Positions 36,101 to 48,039 of a DNA stretch of 64,000 bases are shown one piece after another. Made by a program: the position numbers and the translations under genes. The notes below the pieces were generated by a model. The model saw nothing but the letters and a program-made list of their open reading frames with translations. It was not told where the DNA came from and did not search any database. Positions within the stretch are counted from its first letter, which is position 1, and every line of letters begins with the position of its first letter. This DNA is from Norana najaformis (Eukaryota > Annelida > Clitellata > Crassiclitellata > Hormogastridae), in assembly GCA_964023275.1 (NCBI GenBank), contig OZ029927.1:21210480-21274479 (forward strand), given 5' to 3'.

Positions 36101-36989
36101 AGCCAAAGCCTAAATATTGACGACTGATTTTGACTCAAACTAGACTGAGTTTGTTGATCCGCATCTCATCGGAATCGTAATTTTAATCGTAAACTCGACA
36201 CTTCTATAACGCCCAGCTAAAGCTAAGTCGACAGGAACAAGATTATCCTATAACAGGCGCTCAGTCAATACAAAATCAGGAGGCAGTTAAGGTCAAATTC
36301 GGTTCCATGTGAAGATGTAAGAGTCGGGCAGGCAGAAAGTCGGACGGCTAGGGTGGATGGTGTTTGGAATTGGAGAGGCTAGAGATATAAGCTGAATATG
36401 GGGAGTCAGGATAAGATTTGTGGAGTTTTAAGAGGAGTGTTTTCAGCTTTCATGGTTCATAGTTTAATGTAAGAGTTAACGTAACACTACAGATCTCAAG
36501 CCCTACTTAAAAATTCAAGGCAGGGCATTCCCTTAGTGGCGAGCGCTGCTTCAAGTCAGATTGGTTTTCCAGAGATAATTAACATATGAAGAACAGGCTT
36601 CGGTTTGCTGTAGACCAGAGAGTGTGCAGACAGAAAAGCTGATACAGTGGGTTGTGCTTGGTTCGATAGAAATTGGAAGACTGATAATTTGTAGAATCCG
36701 GATAGGATTTCTTAAAATCATGGTTATAGTTTAGTGGTTCATACTATGGATAATGGTTCTTTGGAATTGTTTAGGTTTTGTAACTGTTTTATGGGTTTGT
36801 TATTTTTATTGGTTTTTCTTAATACATAGGAACAGGCTGGCAAGGTATGGAGGGTGGTCTAGGAGCAAATCCAACCAGTCACTGTCTTCCGTAGACGAAT
36901 ATGCAACGCTGCAACCAGAAACTCCAACCGAAAACAGAACCTACGTTCAGTTAGAAATTTACGAAACAATCCGAGACGAGACGCAATAG
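29933..36989 (+). CDS. CTLR-B: twin C-type lectin receptor, divergent member
   Basis: Nine exons: 29933-29978 (signal, MLQLWLRLLLVVFLS), 30319-30669 and 31002-31124 (CTLD1), 31769-31987 and 32616-32798 (CTLD2), 34005-34169 and 35285-35449 (two stalk exons of 165 nt), 35843-35948 (membrane), 36830-36989 (tail). Sum 1518 nt, 505 residues, all phases agree. CTLD1 has AAKDWCK, LEWSWVNG and YICEYS with extra cysteines not seen in A, C, D or E. CTLD2 has ATWYDARNEC, CWIGLY, SSWEGGHP and an insert with four extra cysteines before WWACNC. The calcium motifs EPN and WND are absent. The stalk (about residues 308-417) is Ser/Thr-rich and probably O-glycosylated. The membrane exon reads RLIVWLPLALLIIFIVVNAV, ending KKYRKR. 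The tail has YATL, YVQL and YETI. The gene is intact and clearly older than the A, C, D, E group in its ectodomain. Confidence 0.85.
30145..30172 (+). repeat. TA microsatellite in CTLR-B intron 1
   Basis: Fourteen-odd TA units, about 150 bases before the first CTLD exon. Confidence 0.9.
32065..32180 (+). repeat. TCATCA/TCGTCG microsatellite in CTLR-B
   Basis: Imperfect TCA and TCG triplets in the intron between the two CTLD2 exons. Confidence 0.9.
32880..33660. other. Repeat-filled intron segment of CTLR-B
   Basis: Contains a LINE-type terminus GTGGCGCTATATAAAAT at about 32890, then a FamA start at 33054-33150 (TAATCGTAATCCCGAGGTTT and the AGCTTATTCATAGGCGCTCAG word), then unassigned sequence. 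Several open frames here have no domain or splice support. Confidence 0.45.
34375..34665 (+). repeat. FamA repeat, CTLR-B between the stalk exons
   Basis: Near full length, from AATCATAATAGTGAACTC to GGAATGTTTTCAGTTTTGAG. The copy separates the two stalk exons. Confidence 0.6.
36172..36450 (+). repeat. FamA repeat, CTLR-B membrane-tail intron
   Basis: Near full length, at the same place as in A, C and D. Confidence 0.6.
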
Positions 36990-37095
36990 AAACAAATCGA
37001 TCTTCACTGGTGCAATTGTTTGCAATTCGGTGTTCGCTGTATATACCGTTTTGTTGTTTATCACTCTGTTCTATACTCTGTGGATTCAGTTTATC

Positions 37096-37365
37096 GGAAT
37101 CGTAAACTCAAGATTTCTACAGCGCCAAACGGAAGCCAAGTCGCGAAAAACAGCCTATTCACAGGTCCTCCGTCAAAACAAAATCGATAGTCCGGAAAGG
37201 TCAGAATCGATCACAGCTTAAGATGCATGAGTCAGGCAGAGAGATGTTGCAGACGGCTACGGTTAACGACCCTTGAAATTAAAGCGGCAAGATAGAAAAA
37301 TGGAAGAGGAGGAATCTCGATATGATTTGTGGAAGAAGAATGCTTACAGTTTTGAATGAAAAACT
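37096..37365 (+). repeat. FamA repeat, downstream of CTLR-B
   Basis: Starts about 110 bases after the stop codon; counterparts are downstream of A (28680, interrupted) and D (55284). It probably lies in the 3' UTR or just beyond it. Confidence 0.6.
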
Positions 37366-37705
37366 TAGTTAAGTTTCTGTTTAAAGTGTTAAAACTGCAA
37401 CAATCTTGTGCGTCAAGTGTACTGTATTCAGAACAATAGATGCAAAACCATGACTAATGAATACGGTACGTTAGGCGAACAGAAACTTCGAAAATGACCA
37501 GCACCAAAGTTCACGAATGTCAGCATGTCATCAACTAAATAATTGCACCATTCTAATCAAGTTAATTCGGAAATATTAAAATATACAGTTTAATTATTAT
37601 GACTCAGTGTTGTGAAACATGGACATGACGACGATGACATTACTTTTAACATAAACGTAGATTTGACTAATTAGTTTATTTAACCTTTGTTCCTTTGTTT
37701 TAACT

Positions 37706-38131
37706 TGTAAGAAATATATTATTAATTCGTAATTATTAATAGCGGCATGACTAATTTGCACATATCTGTCAACAAGTTAAAAACCGAGCGAGCAGGACGT
37801 GCAAGTTATACAATGGTCATAAGCTGAGATCGAGAGAGGGAGACATCGAGGTTTGGAGTGCGGATACGGCTGAGACGGCTGATTGAGAGGAGCAGGTGAA
37901 AGTCGAGAGGGGAGGGAACGAAGTTAAAAGTGGGCGAAATTGGAGAGAACAGGATCCGCTAAACCGGAAACCAAGCGGACAAAATCGAAACAGTCGAAGG
38001 TATATAGCACGTGCATCTGATAAACGGGTTAACCATGCGTAGTCATCGAACTCAGCGGATCACGGACTCGAAGTTGTTGTACTTTCATTTAAACACGTAA
38101 TACAAAAGTACGTGTTGTTATCGCTCGTACA
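37706..38131 (+). mobile_element. LTR-like sequence, copy 1
   Basis: About 426 bases beginning TGTAAGAAATATATTATTAA and ending TCGCTCGTACA, followed by ATTCTGGACCCACGAGCC, which could be a primer-binding-site remnant. A TATATAGCAC box lies about 130 bases from the end. A copy of the same length is at 46777-47202. The similarity of the two copies starts sharply at the TG but continues past the 3' end, so the second copy may come from segmental duplication. No internal coding region is seen. An LTR is the best guess, not proven. Confidence 0.45.
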
Positions 38132-38454
38132 ATTCTGGACCCACGAGCCATAGAGAAGACTTAAGTTTCCCGAGGATTAAGCCGCTGAACAACAACACTG
38201 CTAGCCACCAAGTTACTGAAAGAAGAATGTTGCGTTCGCCTGTGGATCCTTCTATCGACGCTGGTGAGCACAACAAGATCATTTTCTTCCAGGACACTTA
38301 GTAACTTCTATAATGCCTGGTGGCTAATGCATAAGACATCATTCGGTGAATGGGAGAAACTGGGATAAACAGAGCATTTCCCCAGAAGGACATTTTTCCG
38401 AACTAGCACACAATTGCTGTGTGCGGACTAGGCTACTTACATCTAAATTTCTGC

Positions 38455-38695
38455 ATTGGTCTTTCACTCAAAACTGAAAACATTACTCTTGCAAAGTCTT
38501 ATCCTGATTCTTCCTCTTCCCTTTATCTCTCTTCCACTCCAATTCCAAACACCATCCACCGCAGCCGTCCCACTGTCTGCCTGTCTGATTCCTCAATCTT
38601 CACCTGGAACCGAACCCTTGACTGAGTGCCTGTGAATAAGCTGGTACCCACAACTTAGCTTTCGATGGGCGATGTTGAAATCTCGAGATTACGAT
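38455..38695 (-). repeat. FamA repeat (reverse), upstream of CTLR-C
   Basis: Read on +, it encodes FHSKLKTLLLQSLIL and ends GGGCGATGTTGAAATCTCGAG. This orientation shows its likely origin as a LINE 3' end. Equivalents are upstream of D (47515-47765) and E (55735-56005). Confidence 0.6.
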
Positions 38696-38974
38696 AACAG
38701 ATGACTAGGGTAATTGCAACGCTAACATCCCCTTCCCATGACACATTGCTGTTTCAAGTGGGAGTCGTCAGATGACAGGTAGTTGAAAAGGTAAACATTA
38801 CGGACACAGCTTTTTTCAACACGACTGATAGACACCTACAGAGAGTCTCAGAGAGGCTCTATACGGGCGCTAAACAAATATCCTGTTATAATTGCAATGT
38901 CGGTATCAAAATCCACAAATGACACTCGAATTCAATAAAATGTAACGAAGTGCGCTTTCAAAATACACAGTGTA

Positions 38975-39570
38975 ATGTACGGCATGGTGATCTATTCGGA
39001 AGCGCCCTGGTTCTGCAATCCAAAGATTGGAGCTTCGAGTCTGCTGATTGTACTCCGTGTGATGACCTTCGGCAGGTTGTGTGCGCATCTTTAATCGCTC
39101 CTCAGATTCAGAAATGTTTTATTTAGAAGATTTATTTCAAAGAAAATCACTGACATCATCATTGTATCTCTACTACATGACCTCGATGCATAAATAATAA
39201 GGCTTCTAGTGATAGATAGCTTGTCTATATGATAGCAATTCTAGAGTGTGCAGCTGCCAGCAAATGCGCTATTCAGGCTTTTCCCGACCATTAAGTGGGA
39301 AAATCCGGTGTGTAACAGAATACAAATGTTTCTGTTTAGCGCAACTATTCGATTAGTCACATCGCTCATTAACTCAATGATTCTGGTGTAGGTTGGCCGA
39401 ACGGTCGTGAGTACTTAATGATCATTAACTGCGTATTTTCTAAACCACAATAACGCAACCTGGATTTGCCGGCCGGAAAAGAGCTTTCATGCAGTTAGAC
39501 ATATATGTATATTTGTATGTATGTATATATATGTATGTATGTATGTACGTAACTCTGTATATATATACTG
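38975..39570 (+). repeat. tRNA-headed SINE with TATG tail (SINE-2), copy 1
   Basis: Head with GGCATGGTGATCT and the B-box-like GCTTCGAGTCTGC, then a body of about 400 bases (CCTCGATGCATAAATAATAAG, CATTAAGTGGG, AAAGAGCTTTCATGCAGTTAG) running into a TATG microsatellite at about 39500-39570. Confidence 0.65.
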
Positions 39571-39699
39571 ATACAGCAGGTTGACAGAAGAAGCTCAGCA
39601 CAGAGAGGAGTGGCGTCATCGGATGTTTGAACCTGCCTGAGGGCAGAGAATCAGAAGAAGAAGAAGATTAGTTTTTTATATTCAGTGATTAATAAGGTC

Positions 39700-39890
39700 A
39701 GTTCACTGTAAGCCCTCTGCGTATCAGGTCCTGCTGTTCGCGTCTCAGGATAAACACTTCAGTATGTAATTCGTTGGCAGTTATTAATGTATGGCGTCGT
39801 AACGGATTTACATTCATATGCGTCTGTAAATCGCAAGAGGTTAAAGTTGTTTAGAAAGGCTAAACATTGAAAGTATTAAAGTTGTTCAAA
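39700..39890 (+). promoter_or_regulatory. Conserved upstream block of CTLR-C
   Basis: TAAGCCCTCTGCGTATCAGG, then GCTGTTCGCGTCTCAGGATA and ACACTTCAGTATGTAATTCG up to TTTAGAAAGGCTAAACATTG directly before the ATG. The same block precedes D and, in variant form, E. The position suggests core promoter plus 5' UTR; no TATA box is obvious. Confidence 0.45.
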
Positions 39891-42800
39891 ATGAAGATTC
39901 CTTGCATTTACTTGTTGTTAGCTGGTAAGTGGTTGTCTGTTAGTTGCACACTTACTTGTCTTAGTAATTTTACGATTTTATGAAAAGTACTTAGACTACG
40001 CATGTAATAAGACTTGGAAAATTTTAGTGTAGCGTCCGACTTCAGTCGGCAGATTCATTTATTTATAGCCTTATTATTTACATAGAAGCCTTGAACAGAA
40101 TTGACCTTATAAACTACTGAATACAATAAAATTACTGATTTATTATTGATAGCCATATGGTCCTAGATAAATCTGTAGGTACAGGACCGAGGGCAATGGA
40201 AATCTACAGTGAAGCATGCGATCGACACCAACGGGCGATGAACCCACGGACCTGTAGAAGAAGAAGAAGAAGAAGCAGCAGAAGAAGAAGAAGAAGAAGA
40301 AGAAAAAAAGAAAAAGATATAGTCCTGTTTAGTCTATTCATACAATCCAACACTGAAGATTTTCCCCACACATTTCAGATTTGTCCACAGTCAACAGATC
40401 TTCCCCAATTGCCGCAAATCACAAATCGCATTATGCCTACATGGAAACTCGTTTCAGTCATGTTTAAATCCTTCCTAGAATTATTAATATCGATAATATT
40501 CTTGGAATCCAAGAGGGGGTTCTGTTTGCCTCACAGGTCCATTTACAGAATGTAATTCATTCTGATACATCCTAAAATATAAAGTAATATGCGTAGTCCT
40601 AACATAACTTCCATAGGTCGTATTGTTCAATTACACATATTTTGCAAATTTTCAGCCTAAATGTGTTTGCTATTCTTCAGTGAATTTTGTCACGACCGTC
40701 GTTACCTACTACAGAAATTGTTACAGGAAGTTTTCAGTCTGCTTGATTGCAAACACTGACGACCGAACTTTTTGGAGCAAATTTCGACTTAAATGGGCAT
40801 CAGCCAACAACTGGTGCAAAGAGAATTCATCGTCGCTGGTCAGCATAACAGATGTAAATATTCAGTCTGCCCTAGCAAAGTTTATTAACAATTCTTCTGC
40901 GAAACTGGAATCGGATGTAATAACGAATGGCCATCGATATAAACAGCATTACTGGGAGTGGACCAATGGAAAAAGATCAGGTAAGTGTTTCAGTAACCAC
41001 TTGATCTGAATCAAATAGAGTTTCTTACTTCTGGAAAACAATCAATCAGTCAGTGAGTCAGTCAGTCAGTCAGTCAGTCAACATACATGCATACACGCAT
41101 ACATACTTACGTGCGGGCATACATACATACATACAAGACTGCATACATGCATACATACATACACAGGTCTACTTGCCTGCATACCTACATAAATAAATAT
41201 ATACACGTACATACACACATACGTTTATATGTACGTATGTGTATACATGCACGCACACATACTTTCCTACATACATACGCACATACATTCATTTGTTCAG
41301 AGTATTTCCATAGATACCTACGATACCTACGCAGATACCTCCCAGCCCAGCCCAGCTTAAGAGAACAGTCCCTGGTTAAAAGGATACGCACATCTAAAGG
41401 AGGGAAGCCATTCCAGATGGAAGATCCAACCACTGAGAATGCACAATGTTGTATTGTCCAAGTGAGTGCAAGGGGGCCAATAAGTTCACTTCGGGTCGTG
41501 GAATGAAGACTTCTGTGGCCAGAAAAACTTGAAATGAGACAAAAAACATCCCATACTACGCACATACATACATACATACATACATACGTACGTACATACG
41601 TAGGCACATACATGCATGCAAGCATACATACATAAATACATACATACATACATACCTGCATGCACACATTCACGCATACATAAACGCATACTTACATACG
41701 GCTACGCATGTACATATGCATGTGGGTTCGGGTGTGGCACGGTAGTCGAATAGCTACAATACTCGGCCTGTAACACGGAAAGTACGGGTTCGACCCTTAC
41801 TCGTGGAGATTCTTGTATAGGAACCTTGAGCAAGTTCTTCACACACAGTTGCTCAGCGCCCTTGATGCTACATCGTATTGTCGCGTGTGCTTTAGAAGGA
41901 TGGCAAGATCAGCTACAGTTGTGTTGTATTCTATAATATTGTATTGAATAGAAGTGCTGTTGTAGTGAATTGTTTGAATTAAAGATTGCATCTTCTGTTG
42001 AAAAAGCTATTCCGCAGCTTTCGGACTACCCCTACTTTCACTACGCCTACTTACGAGTCTCAAAAGAAAGAAATGTGACTTTAATCGCCGACAGAGCGAC
42101 TTCCAAAAGAAAATTCATTTGTTCCTACGACACCCACAGTAAGACCTCACCACGTCTCTACTCACTCTGAACTGTATTCCACTGCATGGGACTAGGTCAT
42201 GTTTCAGACTAGGGATGGAAGGACTGGAATCAAAACAGCAGATTGCGATCTGAAGAAGGTTTTCTGGTCTATGCGATATGCATAAGCTCTCCAGTTTTCC
42301 CGATGTTTGCTGTTGTAATTCCTCATTTTTAACAGAGTAGTTTAAGTTGTAGAGCGACCGTATGTCCTCGATCCTGCTTACTTTTCAACGAATTTATCCG
42401 CTGAGATCCTTCACCACCGCTGCCCGTTTGAATGGACGCCGCGCTATTTAAAGTCCCCGTGTGCGGACTGTGCTAGTAGCCCTAGATTTAAATCTCTGAA
42501 ATAAGGCACGATCGGTATGCGAACCAACACCCTCAAGTACAGAAACTCTGTAAAGTACGCTTTAACCAACGCAGCTAAATATTCCAGAAACTATTCGATT
42601 AACAAACTAATATTGTGCTTGTTCTTCGAGTGATATGTAAAAAATTTCAGATTCAGGTTGTCGAGACGGTCATCATCTGTTGGATTATAGTTGCTTTAAA
42701 ATTCACAACGAAGAGGCCACTTGGTTCAACGCTAGACAAATTTGCCTCCAAGAAGGAAGTGACCTCGCGATCTTCAAAGATCAGATGCTTACTTTAGTAT

Positions 42801-45800
42801 GGCTAAGCGATGGAACGTATTGGGTTGGTCTTCGGATTGAAACGTGGTACTGGACTGATGGTCGAAGTAAGCAGACGATCACAAATTCTTTATTAGAAAT
42901 ATGATGTACAAGATTTCTATATGATATGTTTTTTTAATATTTCGTGAATAATATTACGCGATCTCCATAAATTTACGCAAAGCTAATGAATATTCATAAT
43001 AGGTTCATTAATAATTCGGTGGAAAAGTTATATAAGGCTGACTGTGCCAAATGAACGCAGTAATTGCGTACTGTAATTATGTCGTACACTAAAGGTTTTT
43101 GAGACCGAGTGCTGTTGTCTAGGATCTGCAGAGATGAAATATTCCAACTGGGAGGATGGCAAGCCAAGCGGAGCAAACGGAAGCGATTGCCTGTGTCTCA
43201 GACCAGGGACTGGCAAATGGATAGACTGCGACTGTTCGTTCGTTTATCGCTATGTCTGCATTCAAGGTTTTTCAACTTTATATGCTGGATGAATGGTCAG
43301 AATAATTTATAGACAACGAAAGAATAATAAACTTGCCATTTCATTCTTGCTACACCTCGCACACTGAAGTCCACATCTCAGACAATTTCCTAAGATAACT
43401 GGTCTATTGTAATCATTATAAGAGCTTAATGGATCTCAGTAGGAGACAAGCTAGTAGAAAAGTAGGTTCTTGTGCCCAAGTCTTGGTTATTGTATCTGAA
43501 ATACTCCTTGAATCGAGACTCTGATGATGCAAATAGCACCAAAAACCAGAGAACCCTAACCATCAACTCGGCTATCATTAATGGTTTTGATTGCATTAAT
43601 AGAGTCTCCATGCAGCAATAACTGATCATTGTTACCGTTCCCCTGGCGTGTATCTGTGTGTATATAAATTAGTACATGCATCAGAAAACTTCATATCGCA
43701 CATTCAAGTACTTCTCGTTTGTCTGCATGGTCCAGAATATGTAAGTTATTATTAAACTTACTTCTCAGGTCAATACTTTAATGATCAAAGACTGGAATAG
43801 TTCGAGTTGTCAGTGTTTCTTGAACAAAAAAATTTCAACTTGGGTGTAGCCGTTGTTTTTCCCCATAAAAAACTGTTTTAGTATGAATGCATAATGTTAT
43901 GTATTCTTGTCACCGTCTTTGCCTAATTATTTTCGTATTTAGACTATGCATCGAATTCAAGCACAATATCAACCAAGCCACTGCCGACCTCTATCATATG
44001 TGCATCTGATTTCCAGTCAACTCCGACTCAACTACTGGGAGACAATGTCAAAAACAATTGGCCAGGAAGTACCAGCCAAACTTCTGCAGGTATGAAGCAA
44101 CAAGCACTGTTTATAGCTGCCATCTTCGTATATATACATGTATATATATATATGTCAATATCAGTACAAATACTCCTTTAGTTCTACCCTCAGTTTGTCT
44201 AATCCTTCATCACCCATGTACATGTACAGCGCCCTTTTCTTCGGCCTCTGCTGTGCTACGGCGCTATATAAATTGTCTTATTTTTATTATTATCTGTCTT
44301 CTGTCTCGTCACCCATCAAATGTCTTCCGTTATATATCATACGCGAGTTCTTGAATTTTCGATACCTGAACACTTCCTTTAAACAATCTCTCTGGATACA
44401 TATACATATATATATATATATATATATATTTATAATCTTTGACTGGAAATACTCATTGTTCCATCAGAACTAAACTCAAACTCATCTCATTGTTCTCTAC
44501 CGATACTTACGTCTTTAGCTCAATCAACATTTTCAACGTTTAGATCTTACATTTCTCAACAGCTATGATTTAGCGCATTTGACAGCCATAATGGCGCTAT
44601 TAAACTACTCGCATCATACACTCCTTATATTTACTGTGCAAAACGGTGCTCGATGTGGTAGCGCAATACAACTTGTGTTTATATTACAGACAGCCAACGC
44701 CTTATCATCTGGATACCACTTGCTGTCCTGATTATTTTTGCCATAGTGGCAACTGTTGTCACGATCTTTATCGTCATCAAGAAATATCGCAATCGGTTTG
44801 TGTTACGTCAGTAGTCGTGACTTATTTTATAATCTCTGCTGAAATCTTGTTTACTGTTAGCCAGTGGTAGCCCTAGTTTTGTTAATGCAAAATGACTCGA
44901 AATATGTCGGGATTTAAGAGTTTATCTCGAATACATGATTTAAGTATTTTTCAGCGAAAAGCCTAGATATTGCCAATTGATTTTGACTCAAACTAGACTG
45001 AGTTTGTTGAATATCATAATTTTATTCGTAAACTCGAGATAGATTTATACAGCAACCAAGAAAAGCTAAGTGCGGGAACCAGCTTATTCACAGGCGCTCA
45101 ATCAAAACAAAATCGATAGGCAAGTAGGGTCAGATTCGGTTTCAGGTCAAGATCCAAAGGTTAGGAACGTAGACAGTCAGGCGGCTATGATAGATGGTGT
45201 TTAGAATAGGACCGGCGAGAAAGATAAGAGGAATAGGAAGATCGGTATAGGACTTGTGGAGGAAGAGTGTTTTTAGTTTTTAATGCAAAACCTGCACAGA
45301 GACTGCAAGGGATGAAAAATTAACGAGTTCGTATAATGGACTATTGATCACCTCGTGTCCGTCTCATGTGCGATCCTCCAGGTTGTTAGATTCAGTTACT
45401 TCATAGTTCATAGTTCATTGTAAGCGTAAACGTAACTCTACAGATATAAAGAGCTACTTTCAGATTGAACGTATGGTATAAGCTTATTTGCGAGCGCTAT
45501 GTCAAGTCAGAAGGGTTTTCTTCAGATAAAGCATGAAGAACAAGCTTCGGTTTGCCAGCGACCAGAGAGGGTATAGACAGAAAAGTTGTTACGTTTGGTT
45601 GTGTTTAGTTTGAGAGAAATTGGAAGCCTGATAATTTTTTAATCAGGATAGGATTTCAGCAAATTAGGGTTATAGATTAGGATTCATTGTAATTGTCCAG
45701 GTTTCTTGTCACTGTTTTATGGGTTTGTTGTCATAGTTTATTGGGTTTTCATCTTACGCAGGAAGAGGCTGGCAGTCGATGGAGGGTCATCTACGAACAA

Positions 45801-45942
45801 AACAAACCAATCACCGGCATCCGATGACGCATATGAAACACTGAAGCCAGAAACTTCGACTGAAAACAGAACCTACGTTCAACTACAACTCCCTCTGGTA
45901 TACGAAATAATCGGAGAAGAGACGCAGATGAATGCTCACTAG
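39891..45942 (+). CDS. CTLR-C: twin C-type lectin receptor, phase break in CTLD1
   Basis: Exons: 39891-39924 (MKIPCIYLLLA), 40681-40980 and 41985-42138 (CTLD1), 42651-42866 and 43123-43266 (CTLD2), 43943-44089 (stalk), 44690-44795 (membrane), 45762-45942 (tail). CTLD2 has DYSCFKIHNEEATWF, YWVGLR, SNWEDGKPS, WIDCDC and YVCIQ. The stalk is the shortest of the array (147 nt). The membrane segment reads RLIIWIPLAVLIIFAIVATV. The tail has YETL, YVQL and, after a four-residue insertion, LVYEII, which fits the ITIM consensus (L-x-Y-x-x-I). As in CTLR-A, the second CTLD1 exon cannot be joined in frame: both candidate AGs (at 41965-41966 and 41983-41984) give the wrong phase for the phase-1 donor at 40980. 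Everything else is in phase. It may be a pseudogene, an exon-skipping isoform, or carry an unseen splice site. Confidence 0.6.
40257..40310 (+). repeat. GAA microsatellite in CTLR-C intron 1
   Basis: AGAAGAAGAAG run ending in AAAAAAAG. The Arg/Lys-rich open frame over it is an artefact. Confidence 0.9.
41045..41310 (+). repeat. CAGT and CATA microsatellites
   Basis: A CAGT run (41045-41080) followed by imperfect CATACATA to about 41300. A second CATA block lies at 41562-41710, split from the first by a LINE fragment. Confidence 0.95.
41340..41535 (-). mobile_element. Non-LTR retrotransposon C-terminal fragment
   Basis: The minus-strand frame reads TIQHCAFSVVGSSIWNGFPP, the conserved 'AFSV.GP..WN.LP' block near the end of many non-LTR reverse transcriptase ORFs. 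It sits within the CATA microsatellite, which it appears to have split. Confidence 0.6.
41725..41950 (+). repeat. tRNA-derived SINE (SINE-1), copy in CTLR-C
   Basis: GGTTCGGGTGTGGCACGGTA head and CGGGTTCGACCC box B, with the same tail and same insertion site as in CTLR-A (23167-23390). The insertion predates the A/C split. Confidence 0.7.
42355..42520. repeat. Dispersed repeat FamB, copy 4
   Basis: Same position relative to CTLD2 as the CTLR-A copy at 24420; contains CACCACCGCTGCCCGTTTGA and AAATCTCTGAAATAAGGCAC. Confidence 0.5.
44131..44300. repeat. TA tract and LINE-type 3' terminus
   Basis: A TATATATA run, then ACAGCGCCC and GGCGCTATATAAATTGTCTT followed by ATT repeats, the usual tail of CR1/L2-like elements. 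A further TA run lies at about 44400-44430. Confidence 0.45.
45020..45285 (+). repeat. FamA repeat, CTLR-C membrane-tail intron
   Basis: Near full length; the first 30 bases are disturbed. Confidence 0.6.
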
Positions 45943-46400
45943 ATTTCGCCCTGGCATGGTCGAGGCATAATTAATTAGGCTTCTAGTGAAAAGCTATAGG
46001 ATAGCAATTCTAGTGTGTACAACTGGGGCTATTTCCCGGTTATTAAGTGGGTAAATCTGGTATGTAACAGGATACACATGGTACCGTTTAGCACAACTGT
46101 TAGATTAAATCATAGCGGTCGTTAACTCAATTATTGTGGTGTACTTTGGCCGAACTCTCGTCTACGCTGAATGCAACTGTCTCGTCTCTAAACCACATTA
46201 AAGGAACCCCGTTCTGACGGTTGAAAAATAGAGCTTACACGCAGTTAGACATGGATGTATATATGTAGGTATGCATGCATATATGTATGCATGGATGTAT
46301 TCATTTATGTACATATGTATGTATGCATGGATGTATGTAAGTAAGTTTGTAGGAATGCATGTATGTATCTACATATAGATCTATCTATACACATAATATA
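45943..46400 (+). repeat. SINE-2 body and TATG/ATGC tail, head missing
   Basis: Begins GAGGCATAATTAATTAGGCTTC within 30 bases of the CTLR-C stop, continues as the SINE-2 body, and ends in mixed TATG/GCATG repeats (46245-46370). It may supply the CTLR-C 3' UTR. Confidence 0.6.
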
Positions 46401-46776
46401 GTACCTTTTCAGTTCCTCTCTATTTTGATCGATCTATTTATTCAAGATTGTCGTTTAGTATAGTCGATAATAAACTATGTCCGAAATATGTTCAGTTCCT
46501 TTGTTTGAACAAAAGATGGCATTGGCCAAAATAGATGCAAGATGCTGGGCGATTATGTTTAATATGCACACATGAGCTCTAGGCAAAAAATCGCTTTGTG
46601 TTGGCATCAGAACAAGATATCGATAGGTGCTGAGAACTGACAGGGTGAAAACTCACTAAACTTTGAAATCTTAGACAAACTGCTTTTTTGTGTCGATATG
46701 TAAATCCTAATTGCGTAATTGGCACTAGACATATATATATATCTTTATATAAATACTTATAAATACGCTATGCACT

Positions 46777-47202
46777 TGTAAGAAATATATTATTAATTCG
46801 TTATTATTAATAGCGACTTGACTAATTTGCACATGTCTGTCAACAAGTGAAACCGAGCGAGCAGGACGTGCAAGTTATACAATGGTCATAAGCTGAGATC
46901 GAGAGAGGGAGACATCGAGGTTTGGAGTGCGGATAGGGCTGAGACGGCTGATTGAGAGGAGCAGGTGAAAGTCGAGAGGGGAGGGAACGAAGTTAAAAGT
47001 GGGCGAAATTGGAGAGAACAGGTTCCGCTAAACCGGCGACCAAAAGGACAAAATCGAAACAGTCGAAGGTATATAGAACGCGAATCTGATAAACGGGTTA
47101 ACCATGCGTAGTCATCGAACTTAGCGGTTCACGGACTCTTGAAGTTGTTGTACTTTCATTTAAACACGTAATACAAAAGTACGTGTTGTTATCGCTCGGA
47201 CG
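46777..47202 (+). mobile_element. LTR-like sequence, copy 2
   Basis: Same length as and very similar to 37706-38131, ending TCGCTCGGACG. The following CTGGACCCACGAGCTACAG is shared. The 5' flank differs from copy 1. Confidence 0.45.
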
Positions 47203-47514
47203 ATTCTGGACCCACGAGCTACAGAGAAAACTTAAGTTCCCCGAAGATTAAGCCTCTGAATGAGCTTGCCACCAAGTTACTATAAGAAGAACATTGTGTT
47301 GCCTGTGGATCCTTCTGTCGACGCAGACGAGCACAACAAAATCGTTTTCTTCCAGCACACTTAGTAACTTCTAATGCCCCGGGTGTCTGATGCATAAGAC
47401 ATCAAACGGGGAATGGGAGAAACTGGGATAAACAGAGCATTTCCCCAGAAGGACATTTTCCCGAATTAGCACGCAAATCTCTGTGCGGTCTAGGCTAATT
47501 ACATCTAAATTTCT

Positions 47515-47765
47515 GCACTTGACTTTCACTCAAAACTGAAAACAATACTTTTCCAAAAATCTTATCCTGATTCTTCTTCTTCCCTTTATCTCTCTTCCCG
47601 CTCCAATTTCAAACACCATCCACCGTAGCCGTCCGACTGTCTGCCTGTCTGACTTCTTTCATCTTGACCTCGAACCGAACCCTTTGACTGAGTGCCTGTG
47701 AATAAGTTGGTTCAAACAACTCAGCTTTCGATGGGCGATGTAGAAATCTCGAGATTACGATTCCA
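47515..47765 (-). repeat. FamA repeat (reverse), upstream of CTLR-D
   Basis: Counterpart of 38455-38695. Confidence 0.6.
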
Positions 47766-48039
47766 AATGACTAGGGTAATTGCAACTCTAACATCTCCGC
47801 ACCAGGTTCCATTGGTGTTTCAAGTGGGAGTCGGCAAATGATAGATAATTGACAAGGTTAACAGTAAGGACACGCCTTGTTTCAATCTGATAGCCACATG
47901 CAGAGTCTCAGACAGGCTCTAAACTGGCGCAAACCTAGTATTCTGTTATAATTGCAATTGCAGTAACGGTATCAAGTTCCAAAAATGACTATCGAATTCT
48001 ATAGAACGTAACCGAGTGGCTTACAAAGTAAGTAATGTA

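Noticed and set aside
40157-40555. ORF with an Arg/Lys run upstream of the CTLR-C lectin exon
   Set aside because: Reads through a GAA microsatellite inside intron 1; no acceptor or donor in a fitting phase.
41045-41710. CRISPR-like array from regular CATA and CAGT repeats
   Set aside because: Simple microsatellites without unique spacers, in a eukaryotic genome.
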